From: Tricholoma matsutake
Lineage: Eukaryota; Basidiomycota; Agaricomycetes; Agaricales; Tricholomataceae
Reading direction: 5' to 3'
Length of the DNA stretch: 64,000 bases
Assembly: GCA_026075535.2 (NCBI GenBank)
Contig: AP026546.1
Location: 7,440,001-7,504,000 of the forward strand
Under the pieces are notes generated by a model. The model searched no databases. It was not told the DNA's origin and saw only the letters and a list, made by a program, of their open reading frames with translations. Numbering within the stretch: the first letter of the stretch is position 1; every line of letters begins with the position of its first letter. This document shows positions 33,004 through 42,763 of this stretch, in pieces. The translations under genes and the position numbers were made by a program.

Positions 33004-33719
33004 GGACGTTTGCTTAAGTAACCTTAGATGTAGATGCACGGCTTGCTTAAGTATAAGTCGGCTTAAGCACCATATCTCCTTAAGCTCATTAAGCCCTTTG
33101 ATCAATGCTTAATCCACATAAACTTTGAATCAAACTCAGACTTAGTCATCAATTTAGTTCATCAATTTAGTCAGGTGTTCAAAATTCAAAGCTCACCACA
33201 TTATGCTAAACACTGGTTATGCTGCTGCCACTGCCTGCACCAGAGAAGTCCACATAATATAAAATGAAGCAATTTGAGGCCATAATATCATGGTTTCAAA
33301 AGGTGGAAGTGTCAGCAGAGACATATTTATGTTATTGTCAGTTGTTTGGCACCTTAAGTAAGTGCTTAAGCTGTGCTTGTTATAAGCTAGCTCATGGAAT
33401 GCTTAAGGTGCTTAAGGTGCTCAGTGCTTAAGCACATTAAGTAGTCCCAAATATTAAATATTTAAATAATGTTTATAAGCTGACTCATGGACTGCTTAAG
33501 ATGCTTAAGGTGCTTAGTGCTTAAGCACATTAGTGTGCTTGAGTGGTGGATGCTTGAGCTGGGAGGAGATGGTTGAAACAGGACATGAGCTCAGGGTGCT
33601 TAAGCAGGGTGTTCAGTTATTATTACTCTGCATACAATATTACAGGCAAGACATGCTTAAGCTGACTTATACTTAAGCAAGCCATGCATCTAGATGTTAG
33701 GTTGCTTAAGCAAACATCC
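33004..33719. mobile_element. TIR element (MITE) rich in GCTTAAGC words
   Basis: About 65-bp inverted repeats at the ends: left ggacgtttgcttaagtaacc, right ggttgcttaagcaaacatcc. It is flanked by TA (33002-33003; 33720-33721). The 716-bp body contains many cttaagc/gcttaag words and no coding region. TA duplication suggests a Tc1/mariner-type MITE; no helper transposase is recognised as its partner. Confidence 0.8.
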
Positions 33720-34193
33720 TATAGATTCATTGGGACAATGGGCCAACGGGGACACAATGATGGGAGGTCAGGGGGATTTTTTCACTTCTTTTGAGTAGAT
33801 TTTGTATTTTAGTGGCTTGAAATTTATTCTGATACATGATGAAACTATTCTATCAATGGTCTGGTCTGAAAATTCCTTTGTAAAAAGGAGAAACTCATCC
33901 AGCCAACATCCCTAATGGGATGAAAATATATTGTAGGCAGGTTCTTTCATTCCTCTTAAACCCCTGGAAAGTTGATGAAATTCAACCCAGGTAGAGGGGT
34001 GTTTCCCTTACAGGTAGGAAAAAGCATTCTTTTTCACTCCTCTTAGTGGTAGATTTTCATGCCAACTCCTGATGAAACTTACTCCATTTTGGGGTTTATC
34101 AATACATGAAAACTATACCATAAATATATCACTTTACACTATCTAAAGGTATGAAATATGGGATAGTTTTCCTACCCCTTGGGCCCCATAGTG
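33720..34193. repeat. Right subterminal zone of CACTA-like element
   Basis: AT-rich, with gatgaaa and ttttcat words like the left end. It ends gggccccatagtg, whose reverse complement CACTATGGGGCCC pairs imperfectly with the left end CACTGTGGACC. Confidence 0.6.
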
Positions 34194-34196
34194 AAT

Positions 34197-34628
34197 TGAG
34201 ACAATGGAAATTCTATGACTGGATATTTGGTTAAAATGGGATCAGGAGCTGTTTGTTGGTCTAGCAAGCTGCAGCCTATAGTGACATTGTCAACGACTGA
34301 AGCAGATTATGTGGCAGCTGTAGCGGCAGGAAAAGAAATATGCTGGATGTGGAATATGTTAGGGGAATTGGGATACAAGCCATCACTGCAACCTTCGAAG
34401 CTATTTGTTGATAACCAGTCATGCATGACTGTGGCAAAGAACCCAGAACATCATGGGCAGATGAATCATTTAGATCTGGCATTTTATTGGTTGAGGGATA
34501 TGGTGGAGCAGAAGATGATGATGCTGCACTATATGCAAACCACTGAAATGCCAGCAGACTTATTGACAAAGGCGTTGACAAAACTCCAGGTTGAGAAATT
34601 GTGGGCATTAATGGGCTTGGAGAATTAG
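34197..34628 (+). pseudogene. Copia RNase H, C-terminal part
   Basis: Continues the Copia pol frame interrupted at 12553. It begins with a stop (TGA, likely from CGA), then DNGNSMTGYLVKMGSGAVCW, the strongly conserved TLSTTEADYVAA with catalytic Glu and Asp, KLFVDNQSCMTVAKNPEHHG and MPADLLTKALTK. It ends at the natural TAG at 34626-34628. Apart from the junction stop this part is open. A purine run, agggggaag, follows directly and again before the LTR. Confidence 0.92.
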
Positions 34629-34670
34629 GGGGAAGTAAATGGATCGAGCAAGTGTTTAATCAGGGGGAAG

Positions 34671-35054
34671 TGTTGAATGCAGTGGTGAAACACTTGCTAC
34701 ATAGTCCAACAGACTTATTACTATACTTGTTAGATTGTAGATATTATGACTGAAATTCATTTACTTCATATCTTGCCTTATAGCTATAGCTTAGATTTTT
34801 GGACCCAGATGTAGGGGGTAACACAGACGCAATATAGTGGACACCTAGTTTCACACCTCGCGGTTTCCTGGCACAACAGGAACAAACAAAAGCAAAATCC
34901 TACTATGTCTGGGAAACTAGACACAAGATTGATTGGGAATAAAGTGCAATACACATTACTATTATTAAACCTGTGTTATAAGTGTGTTGCAGACAGTTGA
35001 CTTGAGTTGCTGACTAGTGTTATACACTAGTAGAATTCATCATAAGCTTTAACA
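34671..35054 (+). repeat. Right (3') LTR of Copia element
   Basis: 384 bp, starting TGTTGAATGC after the polypurine tract cagggggaag. It has a block of about 40 bp (around 34829-34868) absent from the left LTR. Confidence 0.92.
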
Positions 35055-35187
35055 AGAAGGCAATGGGATGCCACTTCCCATCAGCATCTGACAGTTGTGA
35101 CAACATGGCTCCCATTGCAAAGTCTGATGAATCTGCCTCAACTCTGAAGGGTTTTGAATCTTCCACAAATGTAAGCACGGGTGTAGA
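35055..35187 (-). pseudogene. Gypsy-C RT/RNase H connection and RNase H start
   Basis: On the minus strand reads TPVLTFVEDSKPFRVEADSS, then DFAMGAMLSQLSDADGKWHP and IAF, the beginning of a Ty3/Gypsy RNase H (Asp in EADSSDF). It continues at 8214 beyond the Copia element. Upstream, where RT should be, the sequence changes abruptly into a TIR element at 35188. Confidence 0.88.
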
Positions 35188-36034
35188 TAGTGTTTGAAAG
35201 TCCGGTCATACAAACCAGAAAAAGACCAAAACCAAACCGAACTTGACCAAAGTCCAGTTCATCAGGTGGCTATTTATATGACCGGTCTTTTGCAGTCCAG
35301 TTGCCAGTCTTTCACTTTGAAAAATATCATTGAATCAATGAAAACCAATAAAAACTGGTCACAACCAGTTTATATGTCACATGCAATACACACCCTGATT
35401 CCCACACATAATGACTTCAATTTCGCTCCCTGGTCCATCAACAATGGTTGAGGACTGGGAGAGATATCACCAAATACATTTTGCATGAGAATTTTGATGT
35501 GATTAAAATAACTTTGATTGTACTGCTTATACCTTGTGTTACAAAAATGTTGGGTACAATTGGACACCATCTGATACATAAAAATAACACACATAAACAT
35601 CTGTACCATGTATCTTTGATTAATTTAACACCCCTGACAAGCTGCAACTACATACTACAACTACAACCTACAAACTACAAACTACAACATGTAATACAAT
35701 GTACTTTTGTTTTGGTTATATCTCAGTCAAATCTTGATGAAATCTCTTAAAAATTGAACCGATCACCGGGGCATTACAATATCCAACTCCCTACATAATG
35801 GTTAAATTGTCTGGGTAATAGTCACTGAGAAACATATGGGCTATATTGGTACAACAAATTTTACAACAAAAAGTCAGTTTGGACTGGTTTTTGTCAGTCC
35901 ATGGACTGACATGGACCAGTCCTATGCAGTCAGGTTGGGGTCCATCAATATCTGGGTTGGTCCTGGACCAGTTATGGTTGCAGTTGCCCCATTTAGATGT
36001 CAAAAACTGGACTTAACTGGACCTTAAAATGCTA
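35188..36034. mobile_element. hAT-like non-autonomous element at a deletion junction
   Basis: The left end TAGTGTTTGAAAGTCCGG and the right end, reverse-complemented, TAGCATTTTAAGGTCC are imperfect inverted repeats related to the element at 43955-45039. The interior has repeated ggaccagt/actggtcc words and no coding region. Flanks are 35187 (Gypsy-C RNase H) and 36035 (Gypsy-C protease), so the RT is missing and no 8-bp duplicate is seen. Confidence 0.7.
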
Positions 36035-37460
36035 GACCAGTAGCACCACTGTCTAACAGCATGGTGACTGGCCTAGCTTCCTCTGTGCCTGAAGTAGGTA
36101 GGATTTTGATGTGCAGGTCCAGACAATGAGATGACAGGATTGCCACTATAGTCAGTTGCTTAGGGAGTTTTTGCTCCCAACTTGGTAGTCAGGGGTGCAG
36201 ATTGTGCGGGTTTTGCATTGGCTGGTTTTGTATGTCTAATAGATCTGATTGGTCTAACACTTCTTTGTTGACTTCTTCAATGTTTAACAAATGAAATCTA
36301 TTATTTGACAATGAGGGTGCACACATCACTCGTTGTGTATCCTAAAACCCATGCACACATTTCCCATCTCTTCCATGATGTCCTCCTTGTCAATCTGGGC
36401 TATGTCTGATTCTCGTGACAGATTGAAGTCCTGTTGCCATTCCTCTTTTTCTTCCAGTGTCATGAACCTTATATCGAAGCATTGTGGGCAGTCCAGTTTT
36501 AAATGATCATTACTCATGCATCTGAAGCAGGAGGGTTTTTTCTGCATGTCCTCTGTTTTGACTGGGGTGGGGTTACTAGAAGCAGAAGGAGGAATGGTTC
36601 TAGTAGGGGGTGGGGTATTGGTGAACGAGGGTTTGTTCATAGCCCATTGAGATGGTGGCAGATTCTGTGGGAATACCGATGTGGACAAAGCTCTGGTAGG
36701 CTGAGTTGTGGGGTCCCATGGAAGACTGCATTAGTAGTGCAATTCTCATTGCACCTAACAGCAGCTTGATACCCCACACTTTGGGGTCATTGTCATCAGG
36801 TTGATTTACTCCCAGAAGAGCAGTCTGGTCCTGAATTTCCCATTGTAACCCGCAGTGGAACTTGACCACAATTGCCAATCCTTCAGAGTACCTAGCTAAT
36901 TTGATCAACTCATGGAAACTGTCTACATAGTCACCTACAGATTGCCACCCTTGGTGATACTCAGCAGTTTTCATATTTGTGAGCTATAGTTGTGCCTCGT
37001 TTTTGGGGCAAAACTTGTCTACTACTGCATCACAGAATTCTGCCCAAGTGCAATATTTGGGGTTGCCTGTCCTGGCTTTGTGTTGCATCATGCAGTCAGC
37101 AAAAAGAGTGGCTTGTCCTGACTTCATGAATGTGGTTGCCCAGTAGATGCTGGCATCATTGTTCTCAAATTGTTCTGGTGCCAATCACATGTATAGCTAG
37201 CACAAGTTGAGGAAGGCCCATTGCTTGGAGCAGTCTCCATTAAACTTGCTGGGTGGTGAAGGCTTAAGGCCTACTTGTTTCTGCGGTTTTCCCATGGGAT
37301 TTGTGAGTATCAATTGCTCATACTTTTCTGCTAATTTGCATACTTGATTGGCAAGGGTGTGGTTTTCAGCCTTCAAATTGCATAGTCATTGCATGAGTCT
37401 CTGGCATGGCAGGTAAAATGGGTGTTCCAGTACTGTTATTATGGAATGTCTGTATTATGA
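36035..37460 (-). pseudogene. Gypsy-C protease start and gag
   Basis: Minus strand. Gag starts near 37430 with a coiled-coil-like NLKAENHTLANQVCKLAEKY, then the capsid-like DASIYWATTFMKSGQATLFA and FCDAVVDKFCPKNEAQL, VGDYVDSFHELIKLARYSEG and KFHCGLQWEIQDQTALLG. A zinc knuckle CFRCMSNDHLKLDCPQC (C-x2-C-x4-H-x4-C) is at about 36490-36540. An acidic linker leads to the protease active site AMLLDSGATG at about 36036-36065, after which the element is broken. Stops near 37190, 36980 and 36598 interrupt the frame. Confidence 0.85.
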
Positions 37461-37910
37461 CATGTTGTTCTCTACCAAAAATTTTGTGTGGAAATACCTT
37501 GGAAACCCAGTTTGCATTTTTGAAGAGAATTCTGCTGTAAGGGCAACCTCATGGCAATGGCACAGGGTTCACTGACCTTGCAAGGGAGAACCAAAGTTGA
37601 TTAGATATTGCATAATACAGTGAAGTAATTCTACTAACCTTGCAAGGGGGAACCAAAGAGAATTCTCTAAGGTCCCCCTTGCAGGGTGCAGGCTTATATA
37701 CACATTCCCTGGGCTGTTGCTCTTACTGCCATTGTCCTACATCATCATAACAGTGCATGGGTTTCCCACAGGTTTCCATGGGGACCATGTACTTCTCCAG
37801 GTTTGCACTGTATCACATTGTAGTAGTGCAGTAAGGTGGGCAGTGGGTTTCCCATGGAAACCCGGTGCAGTCTTCATGGCTGACTGTCCCCTTACAAGTG
37901 CCCTGTGATG
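37461..37910. other. Boundary of Gypsy-C and low-complexity region
   Basis: Contains two direct copies of a ccttgcaagggrgaaccaaag block (about 37577 and 37638) and palindromic gggtttcccatggaaaccc text near 37840. It may hold the remains of the Gypsy-C leader or LTR, but no LTR ends could be fixed. No coding region was seen. Confidence 0.35.
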
Positions 37911-38138
37911 GTGGCCTCATTGTTGTCTTGCCATCCCTTCGTCACTGTCACCATTGTTGCCTGCATTGTCCCATTGTTCTGTTGCCCCTGTCACCCCATC
38001 ACCCCCCATCATCCCATCACCCCCATTGTTCTGTTGTCTTGTGGCCCCCATTGTCTCATTGGCCATCCCCTTGTTATCACTGTTGTCTCATTGCCCCCTC
38101 TCATTGTGCTGGTTAGGCTCAATTTTATCATCGTCCCT

Positions 38139-38340
38139 GTTGTTGTCATCTCCATTGCAGTTGTTGTCATCTCCATTGCAGTTGTTGTCATCTCCATTGC
38201 AGTTGTTGTCATCTCCATTGCAGTTGTTGTCATCTCCATTGCAGTTGTTGTCATCTCCATTGCAGTTGTTGTCATCTCCATTGCAGTTGTTGTCATCTCC
38301 ATTGCAGTTGTTGTCATCTCCATTGCAGTTGTTGTCATCT
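38139..38340. repeat. Minisatellite, 21-bp unit, nine copies plus a partial
   Basis: Unit gttgttgtcatctccattgc plus a final a, nine nearly identical copies (38139-38327) and 13 bp of a tenth. 21 is a multiple of 3, so all six frames stay open (ISIAVVV on plus, MEMTTTA on minus). No spacers, so not a CRISPR array. Confidence 0.95.
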
Positions 38341-39451
38341 TGTCCCCATTGCTGTTGCCCCTGTTGTCATCTTCTACCCTGTTGTTCTCATTAGCACCTA
38401 CAATCCATACTATGAGCAGTGGCTCATAGGCATGGGAGTGGGTGATGGGTGCTTGTCATTGTTGTGGAGTTGGTGATGAACCATTAACACCCAATCTACC
38501 CTGTGAGCAAGGGCTCATAGTGGTGGGGGGGCATGCTGGGGTGCCATCTTATCCACCTTGTCTCCATGCATCTGGCATTGTACTTGAGCTGCACCCATGA
38601 TCCATCCTACAAGCAGTTGCTGATAGGCATGCGATGGGTGCCATGTCCCTCATAGTGGGTGCCATTATTGTCATTCCACCCACAATCCACCCCATGAGCA
38701 GTTGCTTGTGAGGCTGGGATGGATGGTGTGGCTGTTAGGTCATCCTCAGCTGGGTCAATATTTTATGTTGAGGGTGGGTGTCATGTATCAGTGATGTGGC
38801 ACTGAGGAGGGGTTGGCTGGTGCTTACTTTATGGGTGTCCCCCTCCATGGGTCTCCTGGTGCCATCTCCTTAGGGTATTTCATGGGTATGGGTATTCCCA
38901 GTGTTTTGGTCATGGGTGTGATGGGTGCAGGTGCAGTGTTGGACTCTGCTGCACCATGACATACCATGACCCATACCTGCAGTTTGCGGGTATTCCACAG
39001 TTTTTCACCAAGTATATAGATTATATTATAATTTATTCTATCTAAACTAATAAACATTTAATTACTTTAAAACCACCCCCACCTTGGGTTTGTGAGTGAG
39101 AGGGGGGAGGGGTTGTGACTTTCAGACTGTCATCGTCCCCATTGTCCTGTCCCATTCTGTCACCCTTCATCGTTGGCTGCTAGCACCCATGATCCATGCT
39201 GCGAGCAGTGGCTTGCAGGGCTGGGGGCAGGTGCTGTGTCATTCCCCATCATTGGGTGCATCCCTGTTGTTTGTCATCATTCCCCCCTCGTCATCGTTGT
39301 GTTGAGTGCATCCCCATCATTCCTTGTTGTCATTCCCCCCTTGCCATTGGCTGCTAGCACCCACAATCCACCCCATGAGCAGTGGCTCACAGGGCTGGGG
39401 GTGGGTGCTGTGTCATTCCTCGTTGTTGGGTGCATCCCCATCATTCATTGT

Positions 39452-39546
39452 CATTCCCCCCTCCCCATCATTCCCCCCTCCCCATCATTCCCCCCTCCCC
39501 ATCATTCCCCCCTCCCCATCATTCCCCCCTCCCCATCATTCCCCCC
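39452..39546. repeat. Minisatellite, 17-bp cattcccccctccccat unit
   Basis: About five and a half tandem copies of a C-rich 17-bp unit. The opposite strand is G-rich and could form G-quadruplex-like structures; that is inference. Confidence 0.9.
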
Positions 39547-39735
39547 TTGCTGTCTTTCCCCTGCCTGTCCCTCACCATCTCCTACTGGCCCTGTTACGTG
39601 GTGGTGGTTGCTGTTGTTGTGGTCCCTTGTTGTCACTGTTGTCCACCTTCTCCTGGTTGTCGTCAGTTGTGGGTGCTGGTCATCGGGTTCCCATTGTCTT
39701 TGTTGCATCCTGTCGTCATGAGTTTGAAGTAGTAC

Positions 39736-39979
39736 CTAAAAACATTGTTAACAAAAAGAAAAAGAAACAAGAAAGAAAAAACTTATTTGTGGCCCAAGAG
39801 ACATCATCTGTCTCTTGGGCCTGTTTTTCCTGCTGGGTTTGCCTCCTCGTCCTCTTGTAGTCGCCGCCATAGGGTGGGGTAGTGGGGTTGGGCCCATTGT
39901 TACAAGATGATTATAACCTAAAAAAGTTTTAGCAAAGAAAGGGAAAAACTCACCAAACACCAATATATGGTGTTTGGGC
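39736..39979 (-). repeat. Two hairpin-plus-intron modules, minus strand
   Basis: On the minus strand the palindrome ggcccaagagac...gtctcttgggcc (39791-39821) is followed by a poly-T intron-like segment ending TTTTTAGG at about 39736; the donor is damaged (ATAAGT). A second palindrome (39953-39979, ccaaacaccaatatatggtg on plus) is followed by a segment with donor GTGAGT, branch-like GCTAAAAC and acceptor TTTTTTAG (39918-39953). Same design as 13340-14113, opposite strand. Confidence 0.65.
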
Positions 39980-41223
39980 CCATTTTCTGTCCATTGGCTG
40001 TGGCTGTGATTGGCATGTTTAGGGTGTAGCACAGGTACAGGTGGACCTGTGGTATTCTGCCTGCAGGTAGCACAGGTGCAAGTATGGGTTTGTATATCTG
40101 TACCTGTGGCAACACCACACCTGTACTCATGGTGTTGCAGGTTGTCACAGGTTTGAGTTGTGATATATTTCATATCAGGTTTTGTGGTTCCAAAATTCTT
40201 CTGAGCTCTTTGCTTTGAGTTAAAAGAATTTTTATCAAGTTTTGTGAGAATCAATTGTTGTTACATTCTGTTAAGACATGTATCTGCCCAGTACTGTGGG
40301 ATCTTATGACATACAATGATCTAATTCAGTGAAGTTGATGTTATTTTGCATGGTGACCTTGAGTGTTCCTTCCAAAAATTGCTCCTCTCAGGCCAAAGCT
40401 ACTCTGCCCAGATAGAATTCAGCAAATTACTAGTTTCTTTGTGTTCTTCATGATGGATAAAAAAGGTTGACAGATGATTTGTGAAAGATTTGAACATTAT
40501 ATCATAATTTATATGTGGATTCAAGTATTGAGGCAGTATAGAAAAGTTGGATAACTTTCTAGTATAGCTACCTCTTATCTTTGTTTTAGCTACACATAGT
40601 TTATGCCATGTTACTCAAGTGCTACTGCAGTTTTGAAACACCATACAAAACCTGTGCATATAACCTGTACCTGCAGGTATGGTGTTTCTACAGGTATGGT
40701 GTCACAGGTGACAGGTGTGGTGTTGCCAGTGAAACCCATGGTGTCACCTGTGCTACACCCTAGGTGTGTCGAAGGGCATGGGAGCAGTGGCAGTGGGGGT
40801 TGAAGGAGAGGTGGTGGTGGTGGTAGGTGGATGAGGGAGGGAGGCGGTGTCATCGATGATGATGGTGTGGTTATAGAACAAAGTAGGTAAGATAGTCATC
40901 ATTCATACTCAACAAGATCACATGCTTTGGTTAGATGTAGTCGAAAGCTGGCATTTGAGGTAAACTTTGCACTCCCCCCCATATTCCTATCGGAGTCCTA
41001 GGAGTCCAAGTTTTCCGATAAGAGTCCGATCGGAATCCTACTAGTCCAACACTAGTCCTAGTAGGAGTCCAATCGGAATGTATCTTGATGACCATGTACT
41101 TTTATTTCCAAGAAATTCCTAGTAAATTCTGAGTAAAGTCCTATGCAATTCCAACAGGTAGTAGTCAGAATACTCAGAAGACTTAACTTGGTGAAAGTGC
41201 TTACAAAATAGATGGGCAGAGCA

Positions 41224-41282
41224 GGAATTGAACCCCAGACCTAAAACCAAACAAGTGCTCAACCAGTTGAGCCACAGGAGCA
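41224..41282 (-). ncRNA. tRNA-like segment (pol III box A/B), left copy
   Basis: Minus strand reads tgctcctgtggctcaactgg then ttgagcacttgtttgg, with box-A-like tggctcaactgg (41263-41274) and box-B-like ggttcaattcc (41224-41234). Spacing is close to that of a tRNA, but acceptor and T stems pair poorly, so it is a tRNA-derived relic or SINE head rather than a functional tRNA. Confidence 0.5.
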
Positions 41283-42057
41283 TTAATAAATATGTAATAT
41301 AAAGTCCATTTAAAGCACTTAGGATTAGTTCACTTATTTTTAACCTCTCTCACAAGAGCTTGAAAAAAATTGTTGAGCCCTTGCGTCTTTGCGAGGGAGT
41401 AGATAACTAATATAGATTTTTTTTAAAAACCCCATGCAAATGCGGGGGGGAGGGGGTGGTGGTGTGTCATGTCAGCTGTCTCGTCAGCCCTGTCCCGTCG
41501 TTTCCCCTCCCTCTCATCTCCATCGTGTCTCGCCTCTCTCACCTCGCCTCCCCCATGGCTTCCCTCCCCTCCCTTGTCTCCCCTCCCTCCTCTTCTGGTT
41601 GTCGTCTCCCTTTCCCCTTGTTGTTTCATCCCCCCCCCCTTGTCACCCTCATAGTTCATCCCCCTCGTCATCTGCACCCATGAACCACCCTATGGGCAGC
41701 TGCTCATAGGTGTGTCATTTGGTGCCATTGTTGTCCCTCCATGCTGTTCCCGTGCTGGATGTCATTGGTGTTGTGGGGGGTCCATGCACTCACAATCCAC
41801 CCTATGACCAGCAGCTCATAGGCGTGGGGGTGGGTGCATTGTCAGTTCATCAGTGACGTGGCATGAGGGGAGGGGTCGGGTGGTGCTTACCAGGCAGGTA
41901 TTCCCCTTCTGGGGTCTCCTGGTGTTGCTCCCCTTGCTCCTGACCACGATCGATATCCTCACATCCCGTTTTGACGGGGAGGAGGGGGGTTGCCAGGGGT
42001 GTTGTTGGGTGTGGGTTTGGCTCATGTCAGTCCATCGTTACTCATGTAGATTAGAAC

Positions 42058-42156
42058 CTAGAAACAAAACAAATGAATTAGTTAGTTTACAAAAGTAAAA
42101 AATGAATGAAAAAAAAAACTTACTATGGGCCCAAACGACGATTGTGTCATTTGGGC
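42058..42156 (-). repeat. Hairpin-plus-intron module, minus strand
   Basis: Palindrome gggcccaaacgacg...tcatttgggc (42127-42156), then on the minus strand donor GTAAGT at 42123, a poly-T stretch, branch CTAAC near 42085 and acceptor TTTCTAG at about 42058: a 66-bp intron-like segment. Confidence 0.65.
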
Positions 42157-42399
42157 ATCGTTCAGCGCTGAAACCAGTCATTTCCAGTCTTGGGGGCTCA
42201 TCTAGAGACCAGAGTTGCTGGGTTGGGAGTTGCTGGGTTGAAGTGGTTGAGGTGGGGGGGATGGAGGTGGCATGCTTGTTGTCATTGGTGGTGGTGGTGG
42301 GAGTGATGAGCTGGCAGGTGTGATGATGCAGCTATGTGCTTTGTCATCACACCCACGGGAATGGTATGTAGTGTAGTATGATCACTTACCTGTAATGAC

Positions 42400-42472
42400 T
42401 GTTTAGCCTAATGGTATTGTTGTCGGTTTAGGCTTACATAATCTTCTGTAATGTCAAGGGTTCAATTCTGGT
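42400..42472 (+). ncRNA. tRNA-like segment (pol III box A/B), right copy
   Basis: Plus strand has box-A-like tttagcctaatgg (42402-42414) and box-B-like ggttcaattct (42459-42469). It is opposite in orientation to the copy at 41224-41282, inside the same TIR element. No good cloverleaf could be drawn by eye. Confidence 0.45.
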
Positions 42473-42763
42473 GTGTGCATTGACTTTTTCATACTATATT
42501 ACTAAGCAAGGCTGCTTTCATTCCTATCGGAATCCTATGTTGTCTGATGTCTTAGCATAACTCCTATGTGATTCCTATGACCAGAAATTCCTAGGAAATT
42601 CTGATAGTCTGATCGGACTCACATCGGACTGGACTAGGACTAAACCTGCTATTTCATGTCAATTTGGCTGGTGAAAATGACATTGGAATATGGTCGGATT
42701 CTGATCAGAATCATCAGAATCATTGGATTCCTATAGGAATATGGGGGGGAGTGTAAAGACCTC

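Larger units (their letters stand above)
12554..34193. mobile_element. CACTA-like DNA element, non-coding, carrying nested insertions
   Basis: Inserted in the Copia RNase H with a 3-bp duplicate AAT (12551-12553 and 34194-34196). Ends are imperfect inverted repeats starting CACTGTGGACC on the left and CACTATGGGGCCC on the right. The host frame rejoins as GGN + stop (CGA to TGA) + DNGNSMTGY. Own sequence totals about 3.4 kb: AT-rich subterminal zones with repeated ATTTCAT/GATGAAA-like words at both ends, hairpin-plus-intron modules and GA-rich minisatellites. No transposase was seen. CACTRTGG termini with a 3-bp duplicate point to the CACTA superfamily; this is inference. Confidence 0.75.
8215..35054 (+). 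mobile_element. Copia-type LTR retrotransposon, split by a nested insert
   Basis: Plus-strand Ty1/Copia element of about 5.2 kb once the insert (12554-34193 plus one AAT) is removed. It has two LTRs (8215-8563 and 34671-35054), a polypurine tract before the right LTR (cagggggaag, 34661-34670) and gag, protease, integrase, reverse transcriptase, RNase H in Copia order. Target duplicates in the host Gypsy-C are GAAAG at 8210-8214 and AGAAG at 35055-35059, differing by two transitions. All domains are in a single frame with a few stops. Confidence 0.92.
7218..37460 (-). mobile_element. Gypsy-C: oldest layer, minus-strand Gypsy relic in three pieces
   Basis: Pieces at 7218-8214 (integrase, end of RNase H), 35055-35187 (start of RNase H) and 36035-37460 (protease, gag) are collinear on the minus strand once the Copia element (8215-35054) is removed. 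The RNase H joins across the Copia element as HPIAF + HSRSLNAVERNYEIHD. The reverse transcriptase is missing, and a hAT-like element (35188-36034) occupies exactly that place. LTRs could not be identified: the left side is cut off by Gypsy-A1, and the right end merges into low-complexity DNA. Confidence 0.85.
37911..40850. repeat. Low-complexity repeat field with dispersed hairpin units
   Basis: Cys/Val-type reading frames here come from cccattgt, gttgtcatt and ccccatcatt repeats. A recurring unit of the form cacccacaatccaccc, hairpin ctatgagcagtggctcatag, then gggtgggtgc appears near 38410, 38500, 38600, 38690, 39190 and 39370. The same unit occurs in the CACTA-like element (about 13550, 14150, 32851). 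Two intron-like modules on the minus strand are listed separately. From about 40030 to 40760 a cacaggtacaggtgtggtgttgc-like set of short repeats is present. Confidence 0.7.
40961..42763. mobile_element. TIR element with two inverted tRNA-like segments
   Basis: Inverted ends share ctttrcactcccccccatat then tcctat. It is flanked by catttgagg on both sides (40952-40960; 42764-42772), a perfect 9-bp duplicate that would suit a Mutator-like element. An alternative reading starts the TIR at gaggt (40957) and gives a 5-bp duplicate, CATTT. The ends contain many ggagtcc/ggaatcc words. The interior has GC-rich low-complexity DNA, one hairpin-plus-intron module (42058-42156) and two tRNA-like segments. 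No transposase was seen. Confidence 0.7.

Noticed and set aside
32416..33105. Minus-strand open frame of 229 codons
   Set aside because: Crosses the LTR edge of Gypsy-B into GGGACAATG repeats; no domain.
38139..38340. CRISPR-like array
   Set aside because: Head-to-tail 21-bp copies with no unique spacers, in a eukaryotic sequence; it is a minisatellite.
37905..39860. Long open frames on both strands as protein genes
   Set aside because: They follow 21-bp and 17-bp tandem repeats and C-rich simple sequence; residues are repeats (ISIAVVV, SPLPIIPPSPSFPP) without domains.
41224..41282. Functional tRNA gene
   Set aside because: A and B boxes are present, but acceptor, anticodon and T stems do not pair well.
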